Positions 1-5,544 of a stretch of DNA of 5,556 nucleotides are shown here, piece after piece (within the stretch, counting starts at the first letter, position 1; each line of letters starts with the position of its first letter). Both the position numbers and the translations under genes were made by a program. Under the pieces are notes generated by a model. It saw only the letters and a program-made list of their open reading frames with translations, ran no database searches and was not told the DNA's origin. Source of the DNA: Mariprofundaceae bacterium (lineage in GTDB: Bacteria > Pseudomonadota > Zetaproteobacteria > Mariprofundales > Mariprofundaceae); the NCBI GenBank assembly GCA_015488125.1, contig WFOJ01000100.1, forward strand, positions 1-5,556, in the 5' to 3' direction.

Positions 1-424
1 ATCCCAGATATTGCGGATCAAACCCCATGTGCCGGTAACTGAGAAAACGTTCCCGTGCCGCCTGTTTGAGACGCTCATCCCAGCCATCAACAAAATCAAC
101 AATATGCGCAAATCCATCCAGCGATGGTGGCACTTCCAGCGTGCCGTTCATCAGCACCGTCGCCTGGTGAGGGATGTCCAGCCGTTCACTCAGCAGAATG
201 GGTTGACGGCTGTTATGATCAGCATCCTCACTGGCAACAGCATGCGCCAGAAAGGATGCCGGATGAATCGTCCATAGACGATAACTGAGCTGGGTCATGA
301 ATAAACGATCGGGGCAAAAAACCAGCACGCCCGGCTTTACTTTATTGCGACGCAACAACAGACGGGCGATGCCTTCGATGCGATCCTTTTTTTCCAGCAA
401 CTGAAAGTGAACCGCTGTCGTCAT
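1..424 (-). CDS. holC: DNA polymerase III chi subunit, 3' end cut by the window edge
   Basis: This is the chi subunit of the polymerase III clamp-loader assembly. In known systems chi pairs with psi and binds the C-terminal tail of SSB, linking the replisome to coated single-stranded DNA. Reading the minus strand from the ATG at 424 gives 141 open codons and no stop before base 1. Family features seen are the N-terminal VHFQLLEKKDRIEGIARLL helix (residues 5-23), the core strand VLVFCPD (33-39), SFLAHAVA (57-64), IVDFVDGWDERLKQAARER (108-126), and a C-terminal SYRHMGFDPQY (129-139). The last two resemble the E. coli chi C-terminus (VDFVPYEDSLKQLARERYKAYR). Chi proteins are about 140-150 residues, so only a few residues should be missing. 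The start codon overlaps the panE stop as ATGA and no strong Shine-Dalgarno site is visible, which suggests translational coupling. The match is by recalled family pattern; overall similarity is moderate, as usual for chi. Confidence 0.88.
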   Translation of the reverse strand, partial: MTTAVHFQLLEKKDRIEGIARLLLRRNKVKPGVLVFCPDRLFMTQLSYRLWTIHPASFLAHAVASEDADHNSRQPILLSERLDIPHQATVLMNGTLEVPPSLDGFAHIVDFVDGWDERLKQAARERFLSYRHMGFDPQYLG

Positions 425-1377
425 GCTGTCAGGGCGCGGATCAAATCGCTCAGCATACGGTTAACCGGCACGGCAATACCGTATTGCTGTGCCAGCGCCA
501 CAATACGCCCATTCATGGCCTCAATCTCTGTCTCCCGGCCATGCAGCACATCCTGCCACATGCTGGTTTTGACTTCACCGGCTTTCAACGTCAGCGCTAT
601 ATGCGAAGCGATGTCCGCCTGCTCCAGCGTAACACCTTCGGCCTGCGCTACCGCCAGTGCTTCCTGCATGGCAGCTTCCACATGGGCACGGCAGCTTGCA
701 TCAGCGGCGATCTCCCGTGCATAACGGCGGGTCAGGGCAGTAATTGCATTAAAGCCGCAGTTCCACAGCATTTTATGCCATAGCATGCGGCGGGCATCCG
801 GTAGGATACGGGCACCCGTACCTGCCTGTTGCCAGACTTTCGTCAGCACCTGCAAGACCTTTGCACTATTGCCCTGCCAGGGAGCTAAGCGAATATGTCC
901 GGCAGCAGAATGAATAATCGTCCCGGCTGGCTCTACTCTTGCGCCAATAAAGGCTGAAGCGGCAATCACCACAGAGGTCGGAAAGACCCGGGCAATCTGC
1001 GCCGGTGCATCCACACCGTTTTGCATGCTGATCAGGGCGGCTGAAGCTGCGTGTGTTGCCAGTGATGCCAACATGGTCGGTAACTGCGTCGTTTTGCAAG
1101 CTAACAGAATGACATGACAATCGCGCAACAAAGCAGGGTTGTCGCTGCACTGCACTGGCATGCAACGCAATACACCATCTGGCGCTACATGCCGCAGACC
1201 CGCTGCCTGCATTGCCTGCAAGTGCGCGCCCCGGGCCAGAAAACGCACCTTCATGCCAGCCTGCTGCAACATCAGGCCATAATGCCCACCCACAGCACCG
1301 GCACCGGCCACACCGATACGCCACTTCGTCAACGGCAGACTTGCCAGGTTGTCATCTGCTTCGTGAAAAAACGTCAT
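421..1377 (-). CDS. panE: 2-dehydropantoate 2-reductase (ketopantoate reductase)
   Basis: The enzyme reduces 2-dehydropantoate to (R)-pantoate with NADPH in the cytosol, a step of pantothenate and coenzyme A synthesis. From the ATG at 1377 the protein has 318 residues. The N-terminal Rossmann fold shows GAGAVG at 25-30, the nucleotide-fold lysine in LLACKTTQ (K95) and QNG with N120. The C-terminal helical domain shows WHKMLWNCGFN, giving catalytic K202 with N206 and N210, then TSMWQD (S272) and TEIEAMNG (E284). These correspond to E. coli K176, N180, N184, S244 and E256, so it should be active. A TTG at 1386 in the same frame could add three residues, but it lies before the upstream toxin stop (1381-1379). 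The ATG sits one base after that stop (TGATATG). Either start leaves about 16-20 residues before the usual beginning RIGVAGAG; a TTG inside this extension is a further possible start. The stop overlaps holC. Confidence 0.93.
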   Translation of the reverse strand: MTFFHEADDNLASLPLTKWRIGVAGAGAVGGHYGLMLQQAGMKVRFLARGAHLQAMQAAGLRHVAPDGVLRCMPVQCSDNPALLRDCHVILLACKTTQLPTMLASLATHAASAALISMQNGVDAPAQIARVFPTSVVIAASAFIGARVEPAGTIIHSAAGHIRLAPWQGNSAKVLQVLTKVWQQAGTGARILPDARRMLWHKMLWNCGFNAITALTRRYAREIAADASCRAHVEAAMQEALAVAQAEGVTLEQADIASHIALTLKAGEVKTSMWQDVLHGRETEIEAMNGRIVALAQQYGIAVPVNRMLSDLIRALTA

Positions 1378-1378
1378 A

Positions 1379-1639
1379 TCACTCAAATGGGTTGATCAGA
1401 GCAATATCACACTGCTCAAAGTCGGTTGTGTTTCTTGTTGCCAGCGCGAGCCCGTGTGTTTGAGCAATAGCCGCAATTTGACCATCAGGCAGGATATTCA
1501 GACCATAATGAATCTCGGCTATTGTAATGCTGGAAATCCAGAGACCATCTGATGTGTGCTGGTCCAGCCAATGAATCACATGTTCTGATGGCAGAGGTCG
1601 CATAACCTCCGAAACAACATTCGTATCCAGCAAGAACAT
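1379..1639 (-). CDS. vapC: VapC/FitB-type PIN-domain toxin with a large internal deletion
   Basis: Full-length relatives are Mg-dependent ribonucleases of about 130-140 residues that cleave RNA until bound by an antitoxin. This one has 86. The N-terminus is typical: LLDTNVVSE (3-11, acidic D5), then ISSITIAEIHYGLNILPDG (35-53, acidic E42). The C-terminus is also typical: DGQIAAIAQTHGLALATRN (52-70, D52), TTDFE (D73) and VNPF-like INPFE at the end. Between LPDG and QIAAIA the helices normally found there, about 50 residues, are absent. The join reads cleanly with no frameshift, so it is an in-frame deletion. All four PIN acidic residues survive, but the fold core is probably compromised and I expect weak or no nuclease activity. 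The start overlaps the antitoxin stop as TGATG with no Shine-Dalgarno site, the coupling usual for vapBC. The stop lies one base before the panE ATG. It could be annotated as a pseudogene. Confidence 0.85.
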   Translation of the reverse strand: MFLLDTNVVSEVMRPLPSEHVIHWLDQHTSDGLWISSITIAEIHYGLNILPDGQIAAIAQTHGLALATRNTTDFEQCDIALINPFE

Positions 1640-1860
1640 CAGAAATTTAACGGCAGATGCGGCGTACGCTCAGGTAATTCGAGTTCTTCTCCTGTTTTTC
1701 CAAACAGTTGCAGTGCCATTTGACCCAACGGCGGTATACCAGCATCAGTAACCGTGGTTTTTATCGGAGAGTGCGTATATTTGTTCAGGAGAAACTCGTA
1801 AAAGTCCGTTAGTTCCAGACGCGCCTGCAATGGCAGTCTGTCCAGTTCAATCGTTGTCAT
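1639..1860 (-). CDS. DUF2281/VapB-type antitoxin
   Basis: A 73-residue protein directly upstream of the PIN toxin and overlapping it by one base, the standard antitoxin position. It opens with MTTIELDRLPLQARLEL followed by the helix DFYEFLLNKY (19-28), the pattern of the DUF2281 family often paired with VapC/FitB toxins. The C-terminal part is polar and proline-rich (ELELPERTPHLPLNF, 59-73), consistent with an extended tail that wraps the toxin; that role is inferred from VapB proteins in general. I see no clear AbrB or ribbon-helix-helix DNA-binding domain, so autoregulation cannot be read from the sequence. The start at 1860 is well supported by a strong Shine-Dalgarno site, although that site lies within the 3' end of rsuA. 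The frame appears intact, so the antitoxin may persist after the toxin decayed. Confidence 0.77.
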   Translation of the reverse strand: MTTIELDRLPLQARLELTDFYEFLLNKYTHSPIKTTVTDAGIPPLGQMALQLFGKTGEELELPERTPHLPLNF

Positions 1861-2614
1861 ATATCCTCCCTGTCCAAAACTCAGAACCTTTTCGTTCCGT
1901 CACCATGGCCCACAAGACGTCCGAGGAAACGCTTTGCCATGCGCCTGCTGCCAGTCCGGTGTCAGCGAGGGCAAGATAACCAATATGGGTGCGGGTCAAG
2001 GCTTCGACATGATTCCCCAGCGCGGCAAACATGCGCCGTACCTGATGATAGCGGCCTTCATGCAGCACAATGGAGACATGGCGTTCATCTTCACAATACA
2101 GCTGTGCCGGCAGGCAGGGTCTGTCATCACCTTCCAGCAGCAGCTTGCCGCCAGCCAGTATTTCCGCTGCATCTGCCCGCAGGGGACGTGCCAGCGTTAC
2201 AGCATAGGTTTTGCTGATATGGTGCTTCGGACTGGTCAGGCGATGGTTTAGCTGACCATCGTCAGTAAGCAGCAACAAGCCTGATGTTTCCTTGTCAAGC
2301 CTTCCCACGGGGGAAAACGGCGGCTTGCGGTGCAGCCAGCGTTCGGGAAAAGCAGCATACACCAGCTCGCCTTCCTCCTTACGCGAACACACCTGACCGA
2401 CAGGTTTATGGTAAATCACATGCAGGCCGTGCGGATGATCCAATGGCTTGCCTTCGAGCAAGACCTCACTGGCCAATACTTTCTGACTGGCAGAACGCGC
2501 CTTGTCACCAGCTACCTCGACGAGTCCCTGGCGAATCCAGCAGGCTGCATCACGACGCGAACCGTAGCCCAGGCGTGACAGCAAGCGATCAAGGCGTTCT
2601 GCGCGTTCGCTCAA
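1847..2614 (-). CDS. rsuA: 16S rRNA pseudouridine(516) synthase
   Basis: RsuA isomerises uridine 516 of 16S rRNA to pseudouridine during small-subunit assembly. The 255-residue protein has an N-terminal S4 RNA-binding domain (LDRLLSRLGYGSRRDA from residue 8, to about 65), then the catalytic domain with GRLDKETSG (104-112, nucleophile D107) and LLLTDDGQLNHRLTSP. HEGRYHQVRRMFAALGNHV (185-203) and SPKHHISKTYAVTL (128-141) resemble E. coli RsuA more than RluB, RluE or RluF. The start is a TTG overlapping the upstream stop as TTGA; no ATG lies between it and the upstream in-frame stop, and it gives the expected S4 beginning. Residues after about 238 form a tail of some 17 residues that E. coli RsuA lacks. 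Its last codons run through the antitoxin Shine-Dalgarno site and start codon, suggesting the original 3' end was replaced. The enzyme core is intact, so it is probably functional. Confidence 0.91.
   Translation of the reverse strand: MSERAERLDRLLSRLGYGSRRDAACWIRQGLVEVAGDKARSASQKVLASEVLLEGKPLDHPHGLHVIYHKPVGQVCSRKEEGELVYAAFPERWLHRKPPFSPVGRLDKETSGLLLLTDDGQLNHRLTSPKHHISKTYAVTLARPLRADAAEILAGGKLLLEGDDRPCLPAQLYCEDERHVSIVLHEGRYHQVRRMFAALGNHVEALTRTHIGYLALADTGLAAGAWQSVSSDVLWAMVTERKGSEFWTGRIYDND
1864..1870 (-). promoter_or_regulatory. Strong Shine-Dalgarno site of the antitoxin gene, inside the rsuA 3' end
   Basis: On the minus strand GGGAGGA lies just upstream of the antitoxin ATG at 1860 (GGGAGGATATATG). 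It is the best ribosome-binding site in the packed cluster after that of the Tim44-like gene. It fixes the antitoxin start and lets the antitoxin be made independently of rsuA translation, unlike the coupled genes around it. Confidence 0.75.
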
Positions 2615-3357
2615 TCTTCGCCCTGTGCCTTGCCACCTGCAGATGGTGCGCAGGCCAGAATGCGATCAGCCATGCGCGAAAATGGCAGACTTTGCACCCA
2701 TACCGAACCATGGCCGGAAAGCTCAGCCAGTAGTATGCCCTCGCCACCAAAGAGCATGGACTTCAGGCCACCTGCCAGGGCAATATCATAATCAATCCCT
2801 GCTGTCATGGCGACCAGGCAACCGGTATCCACGCGCAAGCTTTCGCCCTGCAAATCTTTGCGGATCAGAGCGCCGCCAGCGTGAATAAAGACCATGCCAT
2901 CGCCTTCCAACCGCTCCAGCACAAAGCCTTCGCCGCCAAAAAAGCCTGCGCCCAGTCGTCGGCTAAAGGCAATGCCCAGCTTTGTACCACGAGCGGCACA
3001 AAGAAACGCATCTTTCTGGCATAACAGCGTGCCGCCAGTCTGCTGTAAATCCACGGGCAACACCGTCCCCGGATGCGCCCCGGAAAAACCAACGCGCCGT
3101 TTGCCCTGGCCATGGTTGGTAAAATGCGTCAGAAACACCGACTCGCCGCCCAGCATGCGTTTGCCAGCACCCCACAGCTTGCCCAGCACGCCGCTTTCCG
3201 AGCCGTCGCCCATGCGCGCTTCAAACGCAATGCCCTGCTCCATCCAGGTCATGGCACCTGCTTCGGCAATCACCGTTTCGCCAGGGTCAAGCTCCACTTC
3301 CACCATCTGCCCGTGACCAGTCAGTTCATAGTCGATCTCGTGGCTCTGCCTGCTCAT
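2611..3357 (-). CDS. TIGR00266/AIM24 family protein
   Basis: A 248-residue protein of the AIM24 (DUF124, TIGR00266) family, whose bacterial role is not established; yeast Aim24 is a mitochondrial inner-membrane protein linked to cristae organisation. The N-terminus MVEVELDPGETVIAEAGAM (18-36) is the family hallmark. Three glycine-rich beta modules repeat: LGGESVFLTHFTNHG (69-83), FFGGEGFVLERLEGDG (139-154) and LFGGEGILLAELSGHG (202-217). They match the pseudo-threefold TRAP-like fold known for the family. No signal peptide or membrane segment is evident, so it is probably cytosolic or peripheral. The ATG at 3357 overlaps the Tim44-like stop as ATGA. A TTG at 3384 would add nine unconserved residues and is less likely. 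The end overlaps rsuA by four bases, placing it firmly in the same transcription unit. Confidence 0.93.
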   Translation of the reverse strand: MSRQSHEIDYELTGHGQMVEVELDPGETVIAEAGAMTWMEQGIAFEARMGDGSESGVLGKLWGAGKRMLGGESVFLTHFTNHGQGKRRVGFSGAHPGTVLPVDLQQTGGTLLCQKDAFLCAARGTKLGIAFSRRLGAGFFGGEGFVLERLEGDGMVFIHAGGALIRKDLQGESLRVDTGCLVAMTAGIDYDIALAGGLKSMLFGGEGILLAELSGHGSVWVQSLPFSRMADRILACAPSAGGKAQGED

Positions 3358-4178
3358 AACTGACGCACGCCTGCCACATACCAAGTGGGATCCGTGCTGT
3401 TCGGATCATGGGTAAACGTCCAGATTTCGTGCATTTCCGAAGTGTTATCGTCGAGTAACTGACCGGCGAGGCTTCGTGTCTGTTCCTTTAACATGGCTGT
3501 AAAATGAACGCTGACCCAATCCTGATCATCTTCCATCCAGGCATCAACAATACTTGCATCAAGCATGCCGACTTCTGTTTTGTGCTGTTGTTCATCCTGT
3601 TCCAAATCGCTACAAATCTTCTCTGCTACCTCAGGCGTGCAAAAATTGCGGATTTCAGTCAGGTTACGTTCATCCCAGGCTTTTTGCATCCGCATAAAAA
3701 TGGTTTTTGCGGCAGCAAGAAAATGCGCTTCATCGAACTCGGGCCGCGCTGATGCCGTGGAAAAATCATGGTGTGCAGTCGGCGATGCCGAAGGACGAGC
3801 ACCAGCATAGTTCTGGGGCGTTCCGTCACCTGCTGCACGACGGCGTAACCAAACGATAACAGCTACCACAATCAGTCCCAGTATCACCAGATCAAAGCCA
3901 TTGATGCCTTCAAAGCCACCGCCAAAGAACATTGCACCGAGCAAGCCGCCCAGTGCCAGACCGCCCAGCATGCCCATCATGCCGGAACGGGTGCTTCCTT
4001 TTTGCTGATGCGATGATAGCGGTGGCGATTTGCGTTGAAAGTCCGGCTGCGCCGCGGGTGCCGTACGATGTTTGCCAAAGCTGGAACCGCCACCAAAACG
4101 CTTGGCCTGGGCAATATCCGCCGTTGTCAACATCAGGCCAAAGGCCGCAATCATCATACAGATAACGCTGTATCTCAT
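3354..4178 (-). CDS. Exported, membrane-anchored Tim44-like domain protein
   Basis: The 274-residue protein begins with a signal-peptide-like segment (residues 1-25, ending ADIAQA before KRFGGG). A glycine/serine and proline-rich stretch follows (26-65), then two hydrophobic segments: a glycine-rich one at about 67-86 and FDLVILGLIVVAVIVWLRRR at 95-114. The C-terminal Tim44-like domain covers about 148-274, with FDEAHFLAAAKTIFMRMQKAW (148-168), RNFCTPEV (177-184) and HEIWTFTHD followed by WYVAGVRQL at the end. In mitochondria Tim44 tethers the import motor to the inner membrane; the role of the bacterial proteins is not settled. The arginines after the second segment suggest the C-terminal domain faces the cytosol, but topology is uncertain. 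It is the first gene of the packed cluster and has its own strong Shine-Dalgarno site. An ATG four bases upstream (4182) is in another frame and is not used here. It overlaps the AIM24 gene by four bases. Confidence 0.92.
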   Translation of the reverse strand: MRYSVICMMIAAFGLMLTTADIAQAKRFGGGSSFGKHRTAPAAQPDFQRKSPPLSSHQQKGSTRSGMMGMLGGLALGGLLGAMFFGGGFEGINGFDLVILGLIVVAVIVWLRRRAAGDGTPQNYAGARPSASPTAHHDFSTASARPEFDEAHFLAAAKTIFMRMQKAWDERNLTEIRNFCTPEVAEKICSDLEQDEQQHKTEVGMLDASIVDAWMEDDQDWVSVHFTAMLKEQTRSLAGQLLDDNTSEMHEIWTFTHDPNSTDPTWYVAGVRQL

Positions 4179-4183
4179 TCATT

Positions 4184-4189
4184 CCTCCT
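4184..4189 (-). promoter_or_regulatory. Shine-Dalgarno site of the Tim44-like gene
   Basis: On the minus strand AGGAGG stands five bases before the ATG at 4178 (AGGAGGAATGAATG). An earlier, out-of-frame ATG at 4182 sits only one base after the motif, too close for normal initiation. The spacing therefore decides the start at 4178. Confidence 0.78.
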
Positions 4190-4201
4190 GAACACTGCTT
4201 T

Positions 4202-4268
4202 ATGCGGTACACTGACGATCTGGCAGGCGGAAGTTTCTCGCCTGGGTCAGACATCTTGAATGCCGCAT
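4202..4268. repeat. Nested inverted repeat (three-stem imperfect hairpin) in the intergenic gap
   Basis: Three inverted pairs nest around one centre: ATGCGG at 4202-4207 with CCGCAT at 4263-4268; CTGAC at 4212-4216 with GTCAG at 4246-4250; and CAGGCG at 4224-4229 with CGCCTG at 4239-4244, leaving a nine-base loop. Together they could fold as one long, interrupted hairpin. It lies 54 bases past the symporter stop and 23 bases before the Tim44-like ATG. No uridine run follows on the transcribed strand, so it is not a classic intrinsic terminator. It might be a leader structure, a 3'-end stabiliser or a processing site. Five- and six-base stems can arise by chance, but the concentric arrangement is less expected. 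Confidence 0.4.
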
Positions 4269-4296
4269 GGTAGTTGGCAGCCCCCCTCTCTGGCAA
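4267..4296 (-). promoter_or_regulatory. Weak candidate sigma-70 promoter for the Tim44-like operon
   Basis: On the minus strand TTGCCA (4296-4291) matches five of six bases of the -35 consensus. TACCAT (4272-4267) matches four of six of the -10 consensus, with an 18-base spacer. It would start transcription a few bases into the inverted repeat, about 80 bases before the Tim44-like gene. The gap is the only spacing wide enough for a promoter ahead of the seven packed genes, which is the main support. The -10 match is poor and the call is tentative. Confidence 0.2.
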
Positions 4297-4321
4297 ATTC
4301 GTTTGACGAAGCAGGTTACGA

Positions 4322-5530
4322 TCAACGCCCATTCAAATGATCGACGATGGCCGCACCGGCAGAATCGCCGAAAACATTGATGGTGGTGCGGCAACGATCA
4401 AGAAACCAGTCCACGGCCAGCAGCAGGCCAATACCTTCCAGCGGCAGGCCAACAGCCTCCAGCACAATCACCATGGTCACCAGTCCTGCTTCGGGAATGC
4501 CAGCGGCACCAATAGCAGCCATGGTCGCCGTCAGGAGCACCAGTATTTGCTGCGAAAAACTCAGGTCAATACCGTAGGCCTGCGCAATAAACAGCACAGC
4601 CACAGCCTCATACAGTGCCGTGCCATCCATATTGACGGTGGCCCCCAGTGGTAGCACAAAGCGACGGGCGCGATCACTAACGCCTGCCTGCTGCACGCCT
4701 TCCATGGTCAGTGGCAGGGTAGCGCTGGAAGAAGCGGTGGAGAAAGCGGTCATCAGCGCCGTTCCCATATGGCGCAAATAATCCATAACACTGCGCCGGG
4801 TAATCAGCCATAGCGCGGTACACAGGATGGCAGCATGTGTCAGCAAGCCGGAAATCACCGTCAACACATACGTTAGCAGGCTGTGCAACTGCGCAGCAAA
4901 GACTGCGCCACCACCGTTCTGCCCTAATTTGGAAGCAATCAGCGCAAATACGCCAATGGGCGCAAACACCATGATCCATTCCACCATGGTCATAATGGCT
5001 TCGTTCACGCCTTCAAAAAAGCGCACCACCGGCGCGCCACGTTCGCCAAGCGTGGATAGCGCGGCGGCAAAAGCAATACAAAACACAATCAGCGGCAACA
5101 GTTTCATGGAAGCAGCAGCTTCAACGATATTGGGATGCACCAGCGATAAAACCAGTTCGGAAAAACCCGTCTCGTGATGTGCGCCAGCCGGCGCCTGCGC
5201 ACCACCCAGTGAAGCGCCAACACCCGGCTGCCACAGGTTCGCCATGATCAGGCCGATCGACACGGCGATCAACGTGGTGCAGGCATAATAGGCAACGGAA
5301 ATACCCCCCATGCGTCCCAGATGGCGTACATCGCCAAGTCCGGCCACGCCGGTAATGACGCTGGCCGCCACCAGTGGCACAATCAGCATTTTCAGCGAGG
5401 TAAGAAACAACTCGCCCAGCCAGGCAATGGATTGCATGGCATCACCCCAGAAGTAGCCGCAAACACCCCCGGCCACAATAGCGGTGATCATCATCAGCAA
5501 TACGCGTTGCTCTTTGGTGCTGTTCATCAT
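4322..5530 (-). CDS. Dicarboxylate/amino acid:cation symporter (DAACS family), acidic amino acid type
   Basis: An inner-membrane secondary transporter of the glutamate/dicarboxylate family, which imports acidic substrates with sodium or protons. It has 402 residues, within the usual 400-440. The transport-domain signatures are all present: hairpin 1 serine motif TASSSATLP (265-273, SSS 267-269), NMDGT in TM7 (300-304), hairpin 2 AAGIPEAGLV (342-351), and TM8 VDWFLDRCRTTINVFGD (373-389). By alignment with GltPh, D374, D378, R381 and N385 correspond to D390, D394, R397 and N401. R381 is the residue that pairs with a substrate side-chain carboxylate, so glutamate, aspartate or a similar acid is more likely than a neutral amino acid. 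The TM8 pattern differs from DctA, making a C4-dicarboxylate carrier less likely. AGGAG (5544-5540) lies nine bases before the first of two tandem ATGs, supporting 5530 or 5527 as start. The 143-base gap downstream suggests a unit separate from the next genes. Confidence 0.95.
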   Translation of the reverse strand: MMNSTKEQRVLLMMITAIVAGGVCGYFWGDAMQSIAWLGELFLTSLKMLIVPLVAASVITGVAGLGDVRHLGRMGGISVAYYACTTLIAVSIGLIMANLWQPGVGASLGGAQAPAGAHHETGFSELVLSLVHPNIVEAAASMKLLPLIVFCIAFAAALSTLGERGAPVVRFFEGVNEAIMTMVEWIMVFAPIGVFALIASKLGQNGGGAVFAAQLHSLLTYVLTVISGLLTHAAILCTALWLITRRSVMDYLRHMGTALMTAFSTASSSATLPLTMEGVQQAGVSDRARRFVLPLGATVNMDGTALYEAVAVLFIAQAYGIDLSFSQQILVLLTATMAAIGAAGIPEAGLVTMVIVLEAVGLPLEGIGLLLAVDWFLDRCRTTINVFGDSAGAAIVDHLNGR

Positions 5531-5539
5531 CTTCTGCTT

Positions 5540-5544
5540 CTCCT
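5540..5544 (-). promoter_or_regulatory. Shine-Dalgarno site of the symporter gene
   Basis: On the minus strand AGGAG lies nine bases before the ATG at 5530 and twelve before the second ATG at 5527, so the first ATG is favoured. Only 26 bases upstream of the gene are in the window, too few to judge a promoter. Confidence 0.6.

Noticed and set aside
386..392. A AAA AAG slippery heptamer in holC (minus strand, in the phase that allows -1 slippage), the same motif used in dnaX.
   Set aside because: No clear upstream Shine-Dalgarno-like stimulator or downstream stem is visible, and a -1 shift soon reaches a stop, giving only a short fragment. A seven-base adenine run is common by chance.
866..1324. 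Minus-strand open frame of 152 codons inside panE.
   Set aside because: Alternate frame of a gene whose catalytic residues are all present in the main frame; cysteine- and tryptophan-rich translation with no domain.
2284..2733. Plus-strand open frame of 149 codons across rsuA and the AIM24 gene.
   Set aside because: It lies antisense to two well-supported genes, has no recognisable domain and is rich in arginine, proline and cysteine, as expected for a shadow frame.
2894..3316. Plus-strand open frame of 140 codons antisense to the AIM24 gene.
   Set aside because: Low-complexity, proline- and serine-rich translation opposite a conserved gene; no ribosome-binding site or family match seen.
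4202..4268. Intrinsic terminator for the symporter gene.
   Set aside because: The stems are interrupted and no uridine tract follows on the minus-strand transcript, so it is reported only as an inverted repeat.
3910..4332. Minus-strand open frame of 140 codons spanning the intergenic gap and the start of the Tim44-like gene, including an ATG at 4182.
   Set aside because: The ATG is one base from the Shine-Dalgarno motif, too close, and the frame overlaps the signal-peptide region of a clear family member. The translation has no recognisable pattern.
4322..5530. Naming the symporter dctA (C4-dicarboxylate carrier).
   Set aside because: The TM8 motif is DRCRTTINVFGD with the GltPh-like arginine, unlike the DctA pattern, so only the family and an acidic-substrate preference are stated.
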